The notes under the pieces were generated by a model that had not been told where the DNA came from, searched no databases, and saw only the letters and a program-made list of their open reading frames with translations. This document shows, in pieces, positions 8,587 to 17,796 of a DNA stretch of 64,000 bases; position 1 is the stretch's first letter, and every line of letters starts with the position of its first letter. This stretch comes from Ktedonospora formicarum (lineage in GTDB: Bacteria > Chloroflexota > Ktedonobacteria > Ktedonobacterales > Ktedonobacteraceae), in assembly GCF_016587355.1 (NCBI RefSeq), contig NZ_BNJF01000002.1, forward strand, positions 620,001-684,000, written 5' to 3'. The translations under genes and the position numbers were made by a program.

Positions 8587-9555
8587 ATGCCACAAGCACC
8601 TGACACGGAGAAGCCATCAGTCGCGAAACGCGCAAAGATGCCCAGGTGGCGCAAGGTCATTCTCGTCCTGTTGGCAATCATCGCCATCGTCTTTCTCATT
8701 CACGAAGTTTTCTACTATTTTTTTGTGCCCACCCAGACCCCTATATTTACGGATGTAAAGACACCGCTACTCATCGCGCATCAAGGTGGAGAACTCCTCG
8801 CGCCTAGCGATACAATGGCAGCCTTCGCCAAAGCAGATTCTATTGGCGTTGATATGTTGGAGACCGATATCCACATGACAAAGGATGGCTATCTCGTCCT
8901 CATCCATGACAATACTGTTGATCGCACCACAAACGGCAAGGGACGCGTAGATTCCTATACACTGAGCGACCTGAAGAAGCTTGACGCGGGCTATCGCTTT
9001 AAGGATCTTGCGGGACAATATAGCTATCGAGGCAAGGGTGTGACCATTCCTACCCTTGAAGAATTGCTGCAAGCCTATGGGCAAAAGTACCTTTATAATC
9101 TGGAGATGAAGGATGCCTATCCAATCAATGGTCCTTCACAGATTGAGGCTAAACTCTGGGGGCTAATTCAGAAGTATCATGTTGAGAAGCGCGTCGTTGT
9201 GACCTCTTTCCATCAAGAACTCATCGACCACTTTGATCAGCTTGCTCATGGACAGGTCGCGCTAGGAGCAGGGACCACTGAGGTCACCAAGTTTGTGCTG
9301 ACACATAAGTTCTGGGTTCCCGGCTTTTACCGCCCTACCGCCAACGTTTTTCAAATCCCAACCGAGAATAGCGGCTTCAATCTCAAAGATAGGGCCTTGA
9401 TCGAGGGAGCACATCGACTCCATATCCAGGTCCATTACTGGACAATTGACGACAAGGCTACTATGAAGGAACTCCTCCAACTTGGCGCAGATGGTATCAT
9501 CACCAATCGCCCAGACCTTCTCAAAGAGGTGCTCCAGGAAATGCATCTACGCTAA
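8587..9555 (+). CDS. Membrane-anchored glycerophosphodiester phosphodiesterase family protein
   Basis: A basic N-terminus is followed by one membrane segment (VILVLLAIIAIVFLI, about 24-38). The rest of the 322 residues is a GDPD TIM barrel, probably outside the cell. Visible motifs are AHQGGE (H65), LETDIHMTKDG (E92, D94) and LIHDNTVDRTT (H107, D108). These enzymes split glycerophosphodiesters into glycerol-3-phosphate and an alcohol. The active site is divergent: the usual HRG is HQG, and the usual PENT, whose Glu binds metal, reads PSDT. Activity may therefore be altered, although both catalytic histidines remain. The C-terminal GADGIITNRPDLL is typical of the family. Confidence 0.87.
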   Translation: MPQAPDTEKPSVAKRAKMPRWRKVILVLLAIIAIVFLIHEVFYYFFVPTQTPIFTDVKTPLLIAHQGGELLAPSDTMAAFAKADSIGVDMLETDIHMTKDGYLVLIHDNTVDRTTNGKGRVDSYTLSDLKKLDAGYRFKDLAGQYSYRGKGVTIPTLEELLQAYGQKYLYNLEMKDAYPINGPSQIEAKLWGLIQKYHVEKRVVVTSFHQELIDHFDQLAHGQVALGAGTTEVTKFVLTHKFWVPGFYRPTANVFQIPTENSGFNLKDRALIEGAHRLHIQVHYWTIDDKATMKELLQLGADGIITNRPDLLKEVLQEMHLR

Positions 9556-9572
9556 GGATGTAGAGTCGTCAC

Positions 9573-9597
9573 AGGGAGGTCAAGCAATGACCTCCCT
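9573..9597 (+). terminator. Terminator hairpin after the GDPD gene
   Basis: Perfect 10-bp arms AGGGAGGTCA (9573-9582) and TGACCTCCCT (9588-9597) close a 5-nt loop, followed by a short ATCTTA tail. It lies 17 bp past the GDPD stop. Confidence 0.7.
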
Positions 9598-9720
9598 ATC
9601 TTATGCCTACTTTCACACAAACCCATAAGCCGCTCTGCACCGTCTTCAATGCGCCTTTGCATACCTCCGGATTAGTTTGTATAATCTGAAACGACATCAT
9701 CAGAACCATACCAGAGGTAT

Positions 9721-10383
9721 TTGAAAGGATATATAACCACAGTGCCTGGTTTTAACATATTGTCTCAAACATGCGCCAGCGCCCACTTGGAGACAGCACC
9801 TAAAGAGAATACGGTCGTGACGCCTCGCCAACGACAAGCTGGACTTGGGAGCAAGAAGTCCGATTACCGCTTCTTTGCGCTTGCACTGTTTTTATTTGTG
9901 CTCACACTCATGCTAACTGCCTGCAATCTCACTGAGGCTCCCTCACATGCGACCTATACCTACTCAAACATAGCGAGCTTACCTAAAGATCACCTCACCA
10001 GCCCAGGAGATACAGCCTTTACCTACCCAGTAGGCGGAGAGGTCCCACTATCCTGGTCAGCGCAACCAGGGCAAGACACGCTAGCAAACAAGCCTACCGC
10101 CATCCAGATTGACGCAGGAATTGTTGGCCCCTTCACCAGCATGGATGAGCTCAAGAAGGCCATTAGTTTCGATGGTAATACAATTAAAGGACGTATCCAG
10201 GCAACCATCCAGCCTATTAAGACTGACAATTGGAACGGTAAGAACGCGGAAACCTTCCTAAAGCTACCTACGACGATTCAACCTGGCTACTACATGATCG
10301 TGCAACGCATTCAGACCGCAGGTCAGCGTACCCAAGCAGTTGTGCCCACCGGGCGAGTCTTAAAGATCACTCCTCAGTCATAA
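9721..10383 (+). CDS. Putative lipoprotein of unknown function
   Basis: The protein has a hydrophobic segment FFALALFLFVLTLMLTACNL whose LTAC looks like a lipobox, so a lipid-anchored outer-face protein is likely. The mature part is about 150 residues, includes FTYPVGGEVPLSWSAQPG, and has no family I recognise. The start is unclear. TTG at 9721 follows AGAGG at only 3 nt. GTG at 9817 gives a better signal peptide (about 20 polar residues, then the hydrophobic core) but has a weak ribosome site. The gene stands alone between the GDPD terminator and a convergent WD40 gene. Confidence 0.65.
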   Translation: MKGYITTVPGFNILSQTCASAHLETAPKENTVVTPRQRQAGLGSKKSDYRFFALALFLFVLTLMLTACNLTEAPSHATYTYSNIASLPKDHLTSPGDTAFTYPVGGEVPLSWSAQPGQDTLANKPTAIQIDAGIVGPFTSMDELKKAISFDGNTIKGRIQATIQPIKTDNWNGKNAETFLKLPTTIQPGYYMIVQRIQTAGQRTQAVVPTGRVLKITPQS

Positions 10384-10498
10384 CTATCATTTACGTTTGC
10401 GAGATCTACCTCTACATAAAACAATTCGCTCCAAAGGGGTAGTGTCTCGCAACGTCTCCATCATATCCTCTGCCTGCTCCCCCAACAGGCACGCTACT

Positions 10499-11713
10499 CT
10501 ATGGTAGTTTCCAAATGACTACTTTAGAGACATTCGTGATAAGAATGCTACGATCATCCTGCGACCAGGCCAGGCAGGTTATGCTGTTTATGTTGCGGTC
10601 TCTCGGAGCCTCTCTCCCATCAGAATACATGAGCAGTTTACCACTGTTCACATCCCAGATTAAGACCGCACCCTGGTTGTCTCCAGAGACAATGCGTTTG
10701 CCATCATGCGACCAGGAGACAGCATTAGTATCAGGTGATATTCTTACTCTTCCTTTGGATTTGTTATTATCCCATGCATTTATCTTGTCGTAATCATCCT
10801 GATAAGAGTGATGAATAGTGATATTTCGTACTTCTTTTTGCGCGGCAACGTCCCAGATCCGAATATTGCCATCGCCGCCAGCAGAGGCAACGAGCGTATT
10901 ATCAGGTGACCAGGAGATAGCATTGGCGATCATTGTCTTCCCCTTCTCCTGCCCATATTGGAAGCGCACGGTATTTTTCCCGGTTAAAGCATTCCAAATC
11001 TGGACTGTCCCATCTTCGTCAGCAGAAGCAATAAGGTTTCCCTTCGAAGACCAGGATAGACCATTGATGCTCCCACTATGCCCCTTGTAGGTACTTATGA
11101 GCTCGCCTGATAGCGCACGCCAGACCTGAATCTCAATTGTGGTGCTGGCTTCGTCGCCAGAAGCGATATACTGGCTATCTGGAGACCACGCCAAACTTGA
11201 GACAATCCAGGGATTGCCAGTATAAGTAAGCAGACGTTGCCCTATCTTCCCCTGCTCAACGGACCAGACCTGGACTGTTTTATCTTGCCCACCAGAGGCC
11301 AGATACTTCCCATTAGGAGACCACGCCAGCGCACGTACAAAGGCTGTATGCCCTTTATATGTATAGATCAAATGCCCATTAGAAGCATCCCATACCTGGA
11401 CGGTCTTATCAGCGCCCGCCGATGCGACATATTTGTTGTCAGGCGACCAGGCAGCAGCAAAGATGTCTGAGGTATGCCCAGCATAAGTGATATAGCTCGA
11501 TCCAAAGGCAGCCGTATTTGGTCCCCAAAGACGTATCATTGCCGTAAGGGAATTAAAAACCATATATATAACAAAGCCTAGTAAAACTATGATCGCCAGG
11601 CCAGTGCCCAGCGTTATCTTCCTCCTTGGAGTTCGTTTGCGACGAGGAAAAGCAGGCTGTGCAGACGGATAGGAAGACCCTGGGTATGGTTGTGGATAGT
11701 TTGAATAGCTCAC
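10499..11713 (-). CDS. WD40 repeat protein with N-terminal membrane anchor
   Basis: From a GTG at 11713 the protein starts with a Pro/Tyr/Ser-rich tail (SYSNYPQPYPGSSYPS), a basic patch PRRKRTPRRK and one membrane segment (TGLAIIVLLGFVIYMVF). The rest is a beta-propeller with seven WD40 repeats, each with a SPD-type turn and a strand such as ASAGADKTVQVWD or ASADEDGTVQIWN, enough for one closed propeller. WD40 propellers are scaffolds for protein contacts; no enzyme domain is attached. AAGGAAAG about 8 nt upstream supports the GTG; ATGs at 11818 and 11776 lack ribosome sites. The partner is unknown. Confidence 0.85.
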   Translation of the reverse strand: MSYSNYPQPYPGSSYPSAQPAFPRRKRTPRRKITLGTGLAIIVLLGFVIYMVFNSLTAMIRLWGPNTAAFGSSYITYAGHTSDIFAAAWSPDNKYVASAGADKTVQVWDASNGHLIYTYKGHTAFVRALAWSPNGKYLASGGQDKTVQVWSVEQGKIGQRLLTYTGNPWIVSSLAWSPDSQYIASGDEASTTIEIQVWRALSGELISTYKGHSGSINGLSWSSKGNLIASADEDGTVQIWNALTGKNTVRFQYGQEKGKTMIANAISWSPDNTLVASAGGDGNIRIWDVAAQKEVRNITIHHSYQDDYDKINAWDNNKSKGRVRISPDTNAVSWSHDGKRIVSGDNQGAVLIWDVNSGKLLMYSDGREAPRDRNINSITCLAWSQDDRSILITNVSKVVIWKLP

Positions 11714-11973
11714 GGAGTCGCTTTCCTTTTTACTGGTATAAACGCAACTATTACAGAAACGATCCAATCTATCCATATTTACTGATTTTATAGACATCTC
11801 ACGTACACTGCCCACCATCGGCTACGAGATCTGAAGTCAATGGGCTTTCTCACTCTCCGGCCTGCGCCATCGCGTTGTAACATATTCAGCCTTGATGCCC
11901 AACTTGCCGAGATTACGCGAAAGTTCCAGGCAGTCATTGGTGTGCTTTTCACAACAATAACTGCCTACGCAGG

Positions 11974-13515
11974 CTACCTTAGACGAGCCGTGAGTACATG
12001 CTTCTGCACTTTGCCTAATGCATTACGAGGTAATCCTTCAATAAAGACCACTTGACGGGGTTTCTTGTAGCTGGCGAGCCGTTCGCGACAATAAGCGATG
12101 ATGTCAGATGCGGTAGGAGACTGATCTGGCACAGGAACAATAACAGCAACGACCTGCTCGCCCATATCTGGGTCGGGAAGTCCTATTACAGCAACTTCAC
12201 CAACGCCTGGGTAAGTTGCTAAGACATCCTCTACCTCACGTGGATAGATATTGTAACCACCGCTGATGATCAACTCGCGAGCACGTCCAGTAATGGTGAA
12301 ATAACCGTCAGAAGCACTACTACCAAGGTCGCCTGTCTTAAACCAGCCATCCTCGCTAAAAGCCTCGGCAGTCGCGTCGGGACGATTCCAGTAGCCAGCG
12401 AAAATGTGAGGACCACGCACCTCGATCTCGCCAATCTCGCCCGCAGAGAGCACCTGGCGCGTTTGCGTATCCACAACACGCGCCTCCTGCCCCGGAAATG
12501 GCAATCCAACCGTTCCCGCGCGCCTCTCTCCCTCATACGGATTGGTCATATTCATAATAGTTTCTGTCATACCATAGCGCTCAAGAATGAATTGCCCAAA
12601 AACATGCGCGAAGTCGTTGAAAAGGTGTGCGCTCAGAGGTGCGGAACCGGAAACGAAGAGGCGTGGGTGAGGCATGGGTCCACCCTGACGTTCGGCCTCA
12701 GCCAGTAGGCGCGAGTACATGGTTGGAACACCAAAGAAGAGGCTGATGCCTGGGTCATCGCGCAGATTCGTTAGCACACTGGCGGCATCGAACTTGCGCC
12801 GCAAGGTCACTCGCGCACCCATGTAGAGTGTGCCGTGCATTCCGACCATTAAGCCATGGGTATGAAAGAGGGGCAATACAAGCAGAAGATGGTCTTCGCT
12901 CGTCCAGCGCCAAGCCTCAGTGAGCGACGTGATATTGGCGAGTAAGTTGCGCTGAAGGAGGAGTGCTCCTTTGGATCGCCCCGTCGTGCCAGAGGTATAT
13001 CCAATAACCGCAGGATCATCTGGGGATGGCATGGTTAACTCATATGAGGCTCCCTGCTCGTCTCCTAAATTTAGGAAATCGCTCAAAGAATATGAAGCAC
13101 ATGCTTCGTGTGTCACCTCATGAGCGTCATCATCGACAATGATAAGCATTTCGAGATCTGGAAGTTCCAGTCGCGACAACTCGGCCCGCCCTGATGTTCC
13201 GGTGACGCAAAAGCGCACCCCAGCATCGGTCATGATATGGCTTAACTCGACCTGCCGATACTGGTTATTAACCAGCACGACAATGCCACCTGCAAGGTGA
13301 GTTCCCAGGTATGCAACGACAAAGGCGGGGCAATTCTCTAGAAAGAGCGCTACCCGATCTTCAGGCCGCAGCCCATTCCCTAGCAACGCTAGTGCGAATT
13401 GCTTCACCTCCAAGACAAGTTGCCTATAGGATACGGTTTGACCTTCAAAAAAAATAGCGGGGCGCTCCGGCTCCCGTTCCGCATGCCGAAAGACTATCTC
13501 GACTATCGAATCCAT
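11974..13515 (-). CDS. Acyl-CoA synthetase (AMP-dependent ligase)
   Basis: The 513-residue protein belongs to the ANL adenylate-forming family. The phosphate loop GYTSGTTGRSKG is near residue 165, MTETIMN provides the A5-type YGMTET motif, FKTGDLG is the A7 Asp region, and NALGKVQK near the C-terminus carries the catalytic lysine. It should activate a carboxylic acid with ATP and transfer it to CoA. The overall pattern, including the hinge ITGRARELIISGGYNIYP, resembles medium/long-chain or malonyl-CoA ligases, but the acid cannot be fixed. AGG 6 nt upstream favours 13515 over the ATG at 13527. It is divergent from a MarR gene with palindromic operators between them, so acyl-CoA-responsive control is plausible. 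Confidence 0.9.
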   Translation of the reverse strand: MDSIVEIVFRHAEREPERPAIFFEGQTVSYRQLVLEVKQFALALLGNGLRPEDRVALFLENCPAFVVAYLGTHLAGGIVVLVNNQYRQVELSHIMTDAGVRFCVTGTSGRAELSRLELPDLEMLIIVDDDAHEVTHEACASYSLSDFLNLGDEQGASYELTMPSPDDPAVIGYTSGTTGRSKGALLLQRNLLANITSLTEAWRWTSEDHLLLVLPLFHTHGLMVGMHGTLYMGARVTLRRKFDAASVLTNLRDDPGISLFFGVPTMYSRLLAEAERQGGPMPHPRLFVSGSAPLSAHLFNDFAHVFGQFILERYGMTETIMNMTNPYEGERRAGTVGLPFPGQEARVVDTQTRQVLSAGEIGEIEVRGPHIFAGYWNRPDATAEAFSEDGWFKTGDLGSSASDGYFTITGRARELIISGGYNIYPREVEDVLATYPGVGEVAVIGLPDPDMGEQVVAVIVPVPDQSPTASDIIAYCRERLASYKKPRQVVFIEGLPRNALGKVQKHVLTARLR

Positions 13516-13660
13516 GTCGTACCTCATTCATCATTTGCCTTGCTCGCGTAACGCTAACATCCACTGCTCCTTCTCACTACCGATCCTTCTCTTTTATATC
13601 ACTTCCTGAGCCAAAACGTCACCATGAAATGAGCACAACCCCTGAGGCCCTTCCCGGACC

Positions 13661-13720
13661 TTGACAGTAAACGATATATCGTTTATTCTATTCGCATGTT
13701 AAATATTTAACATGCGAATA
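13661..13720 (+). promoter_or_regulatory. Promoter and two palindromic operators upstream of the second marR
   Basis: TTGACA (13661-13666) and TATTCT (13684-13689) are 17 bp apart, a good sigma-70-type promoter for the gene at 13758. A perfect 18-bp palindrome, TAAACGATATATCGTTTA (13668-13685), fills the spacer. A second perfect palindrome of 32 bp spans 13689-13720, centred at 13704/13705, and covers the expected start of transcription. Their position fits repression by the MarR protein, perhaps also affecting the divergent acyl-CoA ligase gene. MarR binding is inferred. Confidence 0.7.
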
Positions 13721-13757
13721 TTTTTAATAATAAAGTATTAAGGTACGAAGGAAACCT

Positions 13758-14294
13758 ATGGATTTACCACTTGAGGAGAATCAAGGTCGGCTCACATACT
13801 GGCTCTTCTATACAGAACGCTGTGTCTCGTACGCCTATGCGGAAGTACTACGAGCTCATTGTGTAGAACGGGAAAAGCCCTATGTTGTGACACCGCCACA
13901 GTGGGGGGCCTTATCACTCCTGCTTGCCCAGAATGGCATGACCATCGGAACTATGAGTCAGAAACGCGGTGTCGATGCACCAGCGGCGACAGGTATTATC
14001 ACAAGACTGGAGCAAATTGGGCTAGTGGAACGTCAACATGACCGAGAAGATCGCCGGGTCGTCAAAGTCTATCTCACGGAAGAGGGCAGAGACATTTCAC
14101 AGACGCTCGCTATCTCAGTGGAGCACTTCGAGCAAAGCTTGAAAAGAGGGTTTGTCGAGGGGGAACTGGACCATTTCCTGGCCCAACTCCAACAGCTCAT
14201 TCTAAACGCTGCTGAAGTTGGGAAAACTATAGGGGATCGCTTCAGTTTCCCTCCACGACTTATGATAAAGGGCAGCGAAAACACTCAGAAGTAA
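13758..14294 (+). CDS. MarR family transcriptional regulator
   Basis: The 178-residue protein has a MarR winged helix: PPQWGALSLLLAQNGMTIG, then a recognition helix in VDAPAATGIITRLEQIGLVER, and the wing HDREDRRVVKVYLTEEGRD with the conserved DRR. Dimer-forming helices flank it. It is divergent from the acyl-CoA ligase and preceded by two perfect palindromes, so it probably represses itself and possibly the ligase in response to a ligand such as an acyl-CoA or aromatic acid. The ATG lies behind GAAGGAAAC. Confidence 0.92.
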   Translation: MDLPLEENQGRLTYWLFYTERCVSYAYAEVLRAHCVEREKPYVVTPPQWGALSLLLAQNGMTIGTMSQKRGVDAPAATGIITRLEQIGLVERQHDREDRRVVKVYLTEEGRDISQTLAISVEHFEQSLKRGFVEGELDHFLAQLQQLILNAAEVGKTIGDRFSFPPRLMIKGSENTQK

Positions 14295-14469
14295 ACTTTT
14301 TAACACCTTGCCAGAATGCATGTAATACAGGAAGAGAAATATCACTTCCAGCTCAGATAGTTTTCTCTCTCAAATCGAACGTCTTGACGCTTGAGCAAAC
14401 GACGACTGGTCTGTGGTCTCAGAGCGCATAGGTCCCTTCAAGCTGAAAAACGAAAGGAATTGAAACACG

Positions 14470-14937
14470 ATGATCATGACACTCCTCGACCTCGTGAATG
14501 TGTTCTTTGCTGGCATGCTGGCTGGCATTGAGTTCGTGATCCACTACGGTGTACGTAAACCCGCTGAGCAGCTTCCCGACCATGCACAGCTCCAATTCCG
14601 CAAAGCGCTGGTGCTTAAGCTGCGTGTGCTGGTTCCAACCTTTTTTGCGCCAGCAGTTATCTTAGGGACAGTCCTAATATTTCTCAACATGGCGACACCT
14701 GGCCTTATGTTCCGGTGTGTAGCCGTGGCAGCCTTGTCTATCTGGGTCGTGATCCGGGTCATCGGTACTGTCCCGATCAACAGCGCAACGCTTGATTGGC
14801 AGCTCAGCGCACCTCCAACAGATTGGAAGACGCAAGTTGCTCATGCAGAGCGTTTTCACATTGCTGGTGTCTGGGCGGCGGTCCTGGCCTTTGCATTCTT
14901 CTTGATGGCTACCGCCATCAAACTGGCTCTTCCTTAA
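14470..14937 (+). CDS. DUF1772-family integral membrane protein
   Basis: The 155 residues hold four hydrophobic segments (about 5-22, 55-75, 78-97 and 132-152). The motif GTVPINSATLDW between the third and fourth segments is characteristic of DUF1772 proteins. Some members are linked to anthrone oxidation in polyketide pathways, but most are uncharacterised, so no reaction is claimed. AAAGGAATTG precedes the ATG. It runs in the same direction as the MarR gene 175 bp upstream and may belong to its regulon. Confidence 0.8.
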   Translation: MIMTLLDLVNVFFAGMLAGIEFVIHYGVRKPAEQLPDHAQLQFRKALVLKLRVLVPTFFAPAVILGTVLIFLNMATPGLMFRCVAVAALSIWVVIRVIGTVPINSATLDWQLSAPPTDWKTQVAHAERFHIAGVWAAVLAFAFFLMATAIKLALP

Positions 14938-14961
14938 CTGAGGTCAATTTACCCCATACTA

Positions 14962-15879
14962 TTATGAATATAAGGCACTTCCTCTTGGAGAGAGTCGTTT
15001 AAACTCCTCAATATAGACTGGAAGAGAATGTTTGGGTATCCATCCCAAGGAACTTGCCTTTGTCCTATCGGCTTTTCCTCGTTCTCTTTCACCCTTGAGA
15101 GCTGGAATGAAAATGTATTCCCCTCCAAACATCTGAGCGACTTGCAAAATGGAATATTCCTGACCTGCGCCGAGTTGGTATCCATCTCCTTGCCCCTTCT
15201 CAAAGCACAGGATAAGGCCTTCTACAATGTCATCTATGTGGGTAAAGTCTCTGGTTTGAGTCCCTGGTGATCTAACGGTTAGTGGTTTTCCCTGCTCATA
15301 CAAGGACTCAAACACTCCAATAACAGTGGCATATTTTCCGTCTTTAATCTGCCTAGGACCATAAACGTTATAGAAGTATGTCACCACATACTCAAGCCCA
15401 AACCACTGAGAGAAATTCTTGATGAATTCAACGTTCTTTGCTTTGACCCATGCGTATGGGGATAAATTTTCATCTTGTCCTGCATTGCCAAATTTTGAAC
15501 TTGAACCGGCATAGATCAACTTTGCATCATGGGTATGGCAAAACTTGACTACTTCCTTTGTGCCTCTTAAATTGAAGTCCCATACCTGGTCAAAATCCTC
15601 AAAAGATTGCACAATTCTTGAATATTCCCCAAGATGAAAAACTGCATCCGGTCTGGGCAAGTTTTTCTCTTGCCAGATGTTAACAATATTTTGTGTATCT
15701 CCCTCCAGATACAAAACACGGTCGGTCCTTGAATGACTTGATATCATACCCGTAAAATAATTGTCGAGAGAAATAATCTGTACCTGGGGATAGCGGTGTA
15801 GCAAATTGCTAATCAGGTGAGAACCCACAAAGCCCGCACCCCCTGTTACTAAAATGGTCTGGTATTTCTCAGTGTTCAT
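14962..15879 (-). CDS. NAD-dependent epimerase/dehydratase (UDP-glucose 4-epimerase type)
   Basis: This 305-residue extended short-chain dehydrogenase has the Rossmann motif TGGAGFVGSH near residues 12-21, a DNYFTG segment that reads the cofactor ribose, a serine strand YAGSSSKFG, and YAWVK (YxxxK catalytic pair). FYNVYGPRQ and RDFTHIDDIVEG are typical of sugar-nucleotide epimerases. It should act on a UDP- or dTDP-sugar in the cytoplasm for cell-surface glycans. It ends just after the DUF1772 gene and has no glycan genes beside it, so the exact sugar is unknown. Confidence 0.88.
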   Translation of the reverse strand: MNTEKYQTILVTGGAGFVGSHLISNLLHRYPQVQIISLDNYFTGMISSHSRTDRVLYLEGDTQNIVNIWQEKNLPRPDAVFHLGEYSRIVQSFEDFDQVWDFNLRGTKEVVKFCHTHDAKLIYAGSSSKFGNAGQDENLSPYAWVKAKNVEFIKNFSQWFGLEYVVTYFYNVYGPRQIKDGKYATVIGVFESLYEQGKPLTVRSPGTQTRDFTHIDDIVEGLILCFEKGQGDGYQLGAGQEYSILQVAQMFGGEYIFIPALKGERERGKADRTKASSLGWIPKHSLPVYIEEFKRLSPRGSALYS

Positions 15880-16016
15880 CTACATACAACTCCATAACCG
15901 GCTCAAATAATGAAGAAACCCCAAGTCATGCCAATCGCCTCGGGCTGCTCTATTTCCTCAAATTATACTCTAATGTGTTTGAAGAGGCGAGATTTACCAC
16001 ATCTTTTGAGGTTCAG

Positions 16017-16047
16017 CCAGAGAGGTAAAAACAGTTTGCCTCTCTGG
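16017..16047. terminator. Hairpin between ycaQ-like and epimerase genes
   Basis: CCAGAGAGG (16017-16025) pairs with CCTCTCTGG (16039-16047), with more pairing (AAA/TTT) toward the loop. It lies between the stop of the YcaQ-like gene and the start of the epimerase, both read on the minus strand. There is no long T tract on either side, so it may act as a weak terminator or processing hairpin. Confidence 0.45.
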
Positions 16048-16137
16048 TTATTGTACTTCCAGAAATCAGAACAGCCACAACTTGTCATACATGCACACGT
16101 ACATGTTTATATTCGAGATAGAGGTCCCAATATGTAC

Positions 16138-17373
16138 TTATAAAGAGCAGATTCGGCGATGTAGCAACGGTTCACGAATTGCTGTGGCATTCAATTTATC
16201 CACACCAAGAAATCGCATAAAGCGGGTGAATCCACGGGCTAATGCCTCGGCAAATGCTTCATTGTTACCCAGATTTTCATTTTCTAACCACAAACCCAGG
16301 ATGACAAAGGTATTGGTCGCCCGGTCGAGTTTGCTATCGAAACGCGCGACGAGCTTGTCACCCCACAAAATAGGCAATGTATAGTAGCCAAATTTCCTCA
16401 GATGTACAGGCTTATAGACCTCCCAAATATAGTCGAAGCCAAATACAATTTTGGCTCGTCCGCGCGCGCTAACATGATCCAGGGGTGCAAGGAAGACAAC
16501 CTCTTCAGTCGTTGTTGTCTCCAATGGCGTCCAGGACCCGGGCACACGTCCCGCGCTTAGATCACTCAGCGCGTCAGCGTCATTCCCAAGCGCGTAGTGT
16601 GCCATCTTCCAGCCATCAACCTTGACCTCGATGAGTTCCCCATCAGCCACCATCTGCTCAAGCAGCTTCGCTATTTGAGCTGGATCACCACGCTGGAACG
16701 AATCGTTCGTTCGATTGAGCCGCCACAGGCCGCTAAAGCTGATATCCTTTTTGAGTAAAAAACGATCAGTCTCGACTTCGTCGCCCTCACAAAGAAGATG
16801 CGCGGGCGCGACCTTTTCGGCCAGTGCATAGGCGCGCTCGAAGCGGTCACGATGGTGCGTCATCACTTCACCCGTACGCCACAGGTAATACAAGGCAAGC
16901 GCGCTATCCTTTCGACCACGATAGTTTTGCGTGCGTGTGCGCGTCGCCATAGCAAAATCACGATTGCTCACGATGCCACGCTCATGTAAAGCGGCTCGCA
17001 TTTCGACGATGGCATCCGCGTGATCGCTGGCTGTGGTGCGGAGCCGCGCGCTGATCTCACGTTCGCGGCGCATGATCACGCGCCAATACGGCAACTCATT
17101 CATGGGTCGGACAGCCAGCCAGCCGCCCCAATCGAAGAATTTCCTCTGCTGATACGTTACATCCTCCCACAAGCCAGGAGTATAATCGAGCACTCGGCTG
17201 TGAAGAGTGATATCCTGGCTGCGAGCAATGATTTGCAATGGGTCTAGCTGCAAATATTCAATTGCATTCATTGCCTGCTCGGTTCCCTCCAAGCCTCGCC
17301 AGCGTCGTCCAGGCCACAAGCCCTGCTTACCAAGAATGAAGCGGCGGGCTACATCAATATCGATATTTAGCAT
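16138..17373 (-). CDS. YcaQ-like winged-helix DNA glycosylase family protein
   Basis: The 411-residue protein matches the YcaQ/AlkX family of multi-winged-helix proteins that remove alkylated bases and unhook interstrand crosslinks. The catalytic QxD motif is visible as Q42-L-D44 in IEYLQLDPLQII, followed by SRVLDYTPGLWE and the RPMNELPYWR region. DRATNTFVILGLW and the C-terminal LARGFTRFMRFLG also fit. Translation starts at the ATG at 17373. It is divergent from the large LuxR regulator. The DNA-repair role follows from the family; substrate preference is not shown. Confidence 0.85.
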   Translation of the reverse strand: MLNIDIDVARRFILGKQGLWPGRRWRGLEGTEQAMNAIEYLQLDPLQIIARSQDITLHSRVLDYTPGLWEDVTYQQRKFFDWGGWLAVRPMNELPYWRVIMRREREISARLRTTASDHADAIVEMRAALHERGIVSNRDFAMATRTRTQNYRGRKDSALALYYLWRTGEVMTHHRDRFERAYALAEKVAPAHLLCEGDEVETDRFLLKKDISFSGLWRLNRTNDSFQRGDPAQIAKLLEQMVADGELIEVKVDGWKMAHYALGNDADALSDLSAGRVPGSWTPLETTTTEEVVFLAPLDHVSARGRAKIVFGFDYIWEVYKPVHLRKFGYYTLPILWGDKLVARFDSKLDRATNTFVILGLWLENENLGNNEAFAEALARGFTRFMRFLGVDKLNATAIREPLLHRRICSL

Positions 17374-17707
17374 GATGACCTCTCGCAGAGCCTCGCAACC
17401 AGACCAGTCTGAAATAATATAGAACCTCGTTCCATCGCGAGACCCCTACTATGATTTACAACTACAAATATGAACTTCTTCCCGATTACCACAAACGTGA
17501 CAGCTTCCAATGCTTACCACTGGGTTTCCTGCTTCGCTCTTCCGTACCAATCATGGTCCGCTTCAAGCATAATCGCAACCTGCTCGACAAACTCGCATCT
17601 CCCTCAGTATTCACTGGATGGGGAGGGATTCTTTTTCTGCCCTGTGAAAATGGTAACCACATCTGATCTTGCCAGGGCACACTCAGCCTTCTCTCTCCTC
17701 ATCAAAC

Positions 17708-17777
17708 TTGTTGGGTAGCACTTGTTCCTGCTATCTCAAGTGAGGTATAATCATCCATGCTACTTTGTTGGGTAGCA
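17708..17777 (+). promoter_or_regulatory. Promoter flanked by 13-bp direct repeats upstream of the LuxR/MalT gene
   Basis: TTGTTGGGTAGCA occurs exactly at 17708-17720 and again at 17765-17777. Between them lie TTGTTC (17722-17727) and TATAAT (17746-17751) with 18-bp spacing, a strong promoter for the gene at 17797. The second repeat is beside the ribosome site AAGGAATTGGGGG. Direct repeats flanking a promoter suggest binding by an activator or by the LuxR-type protein itself. The rest of the 423-bp intergenic region shows nothing else. Confidence 0.65.
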
Positions 17778-17796
17778 AGGAATTGGGGGACATAAT

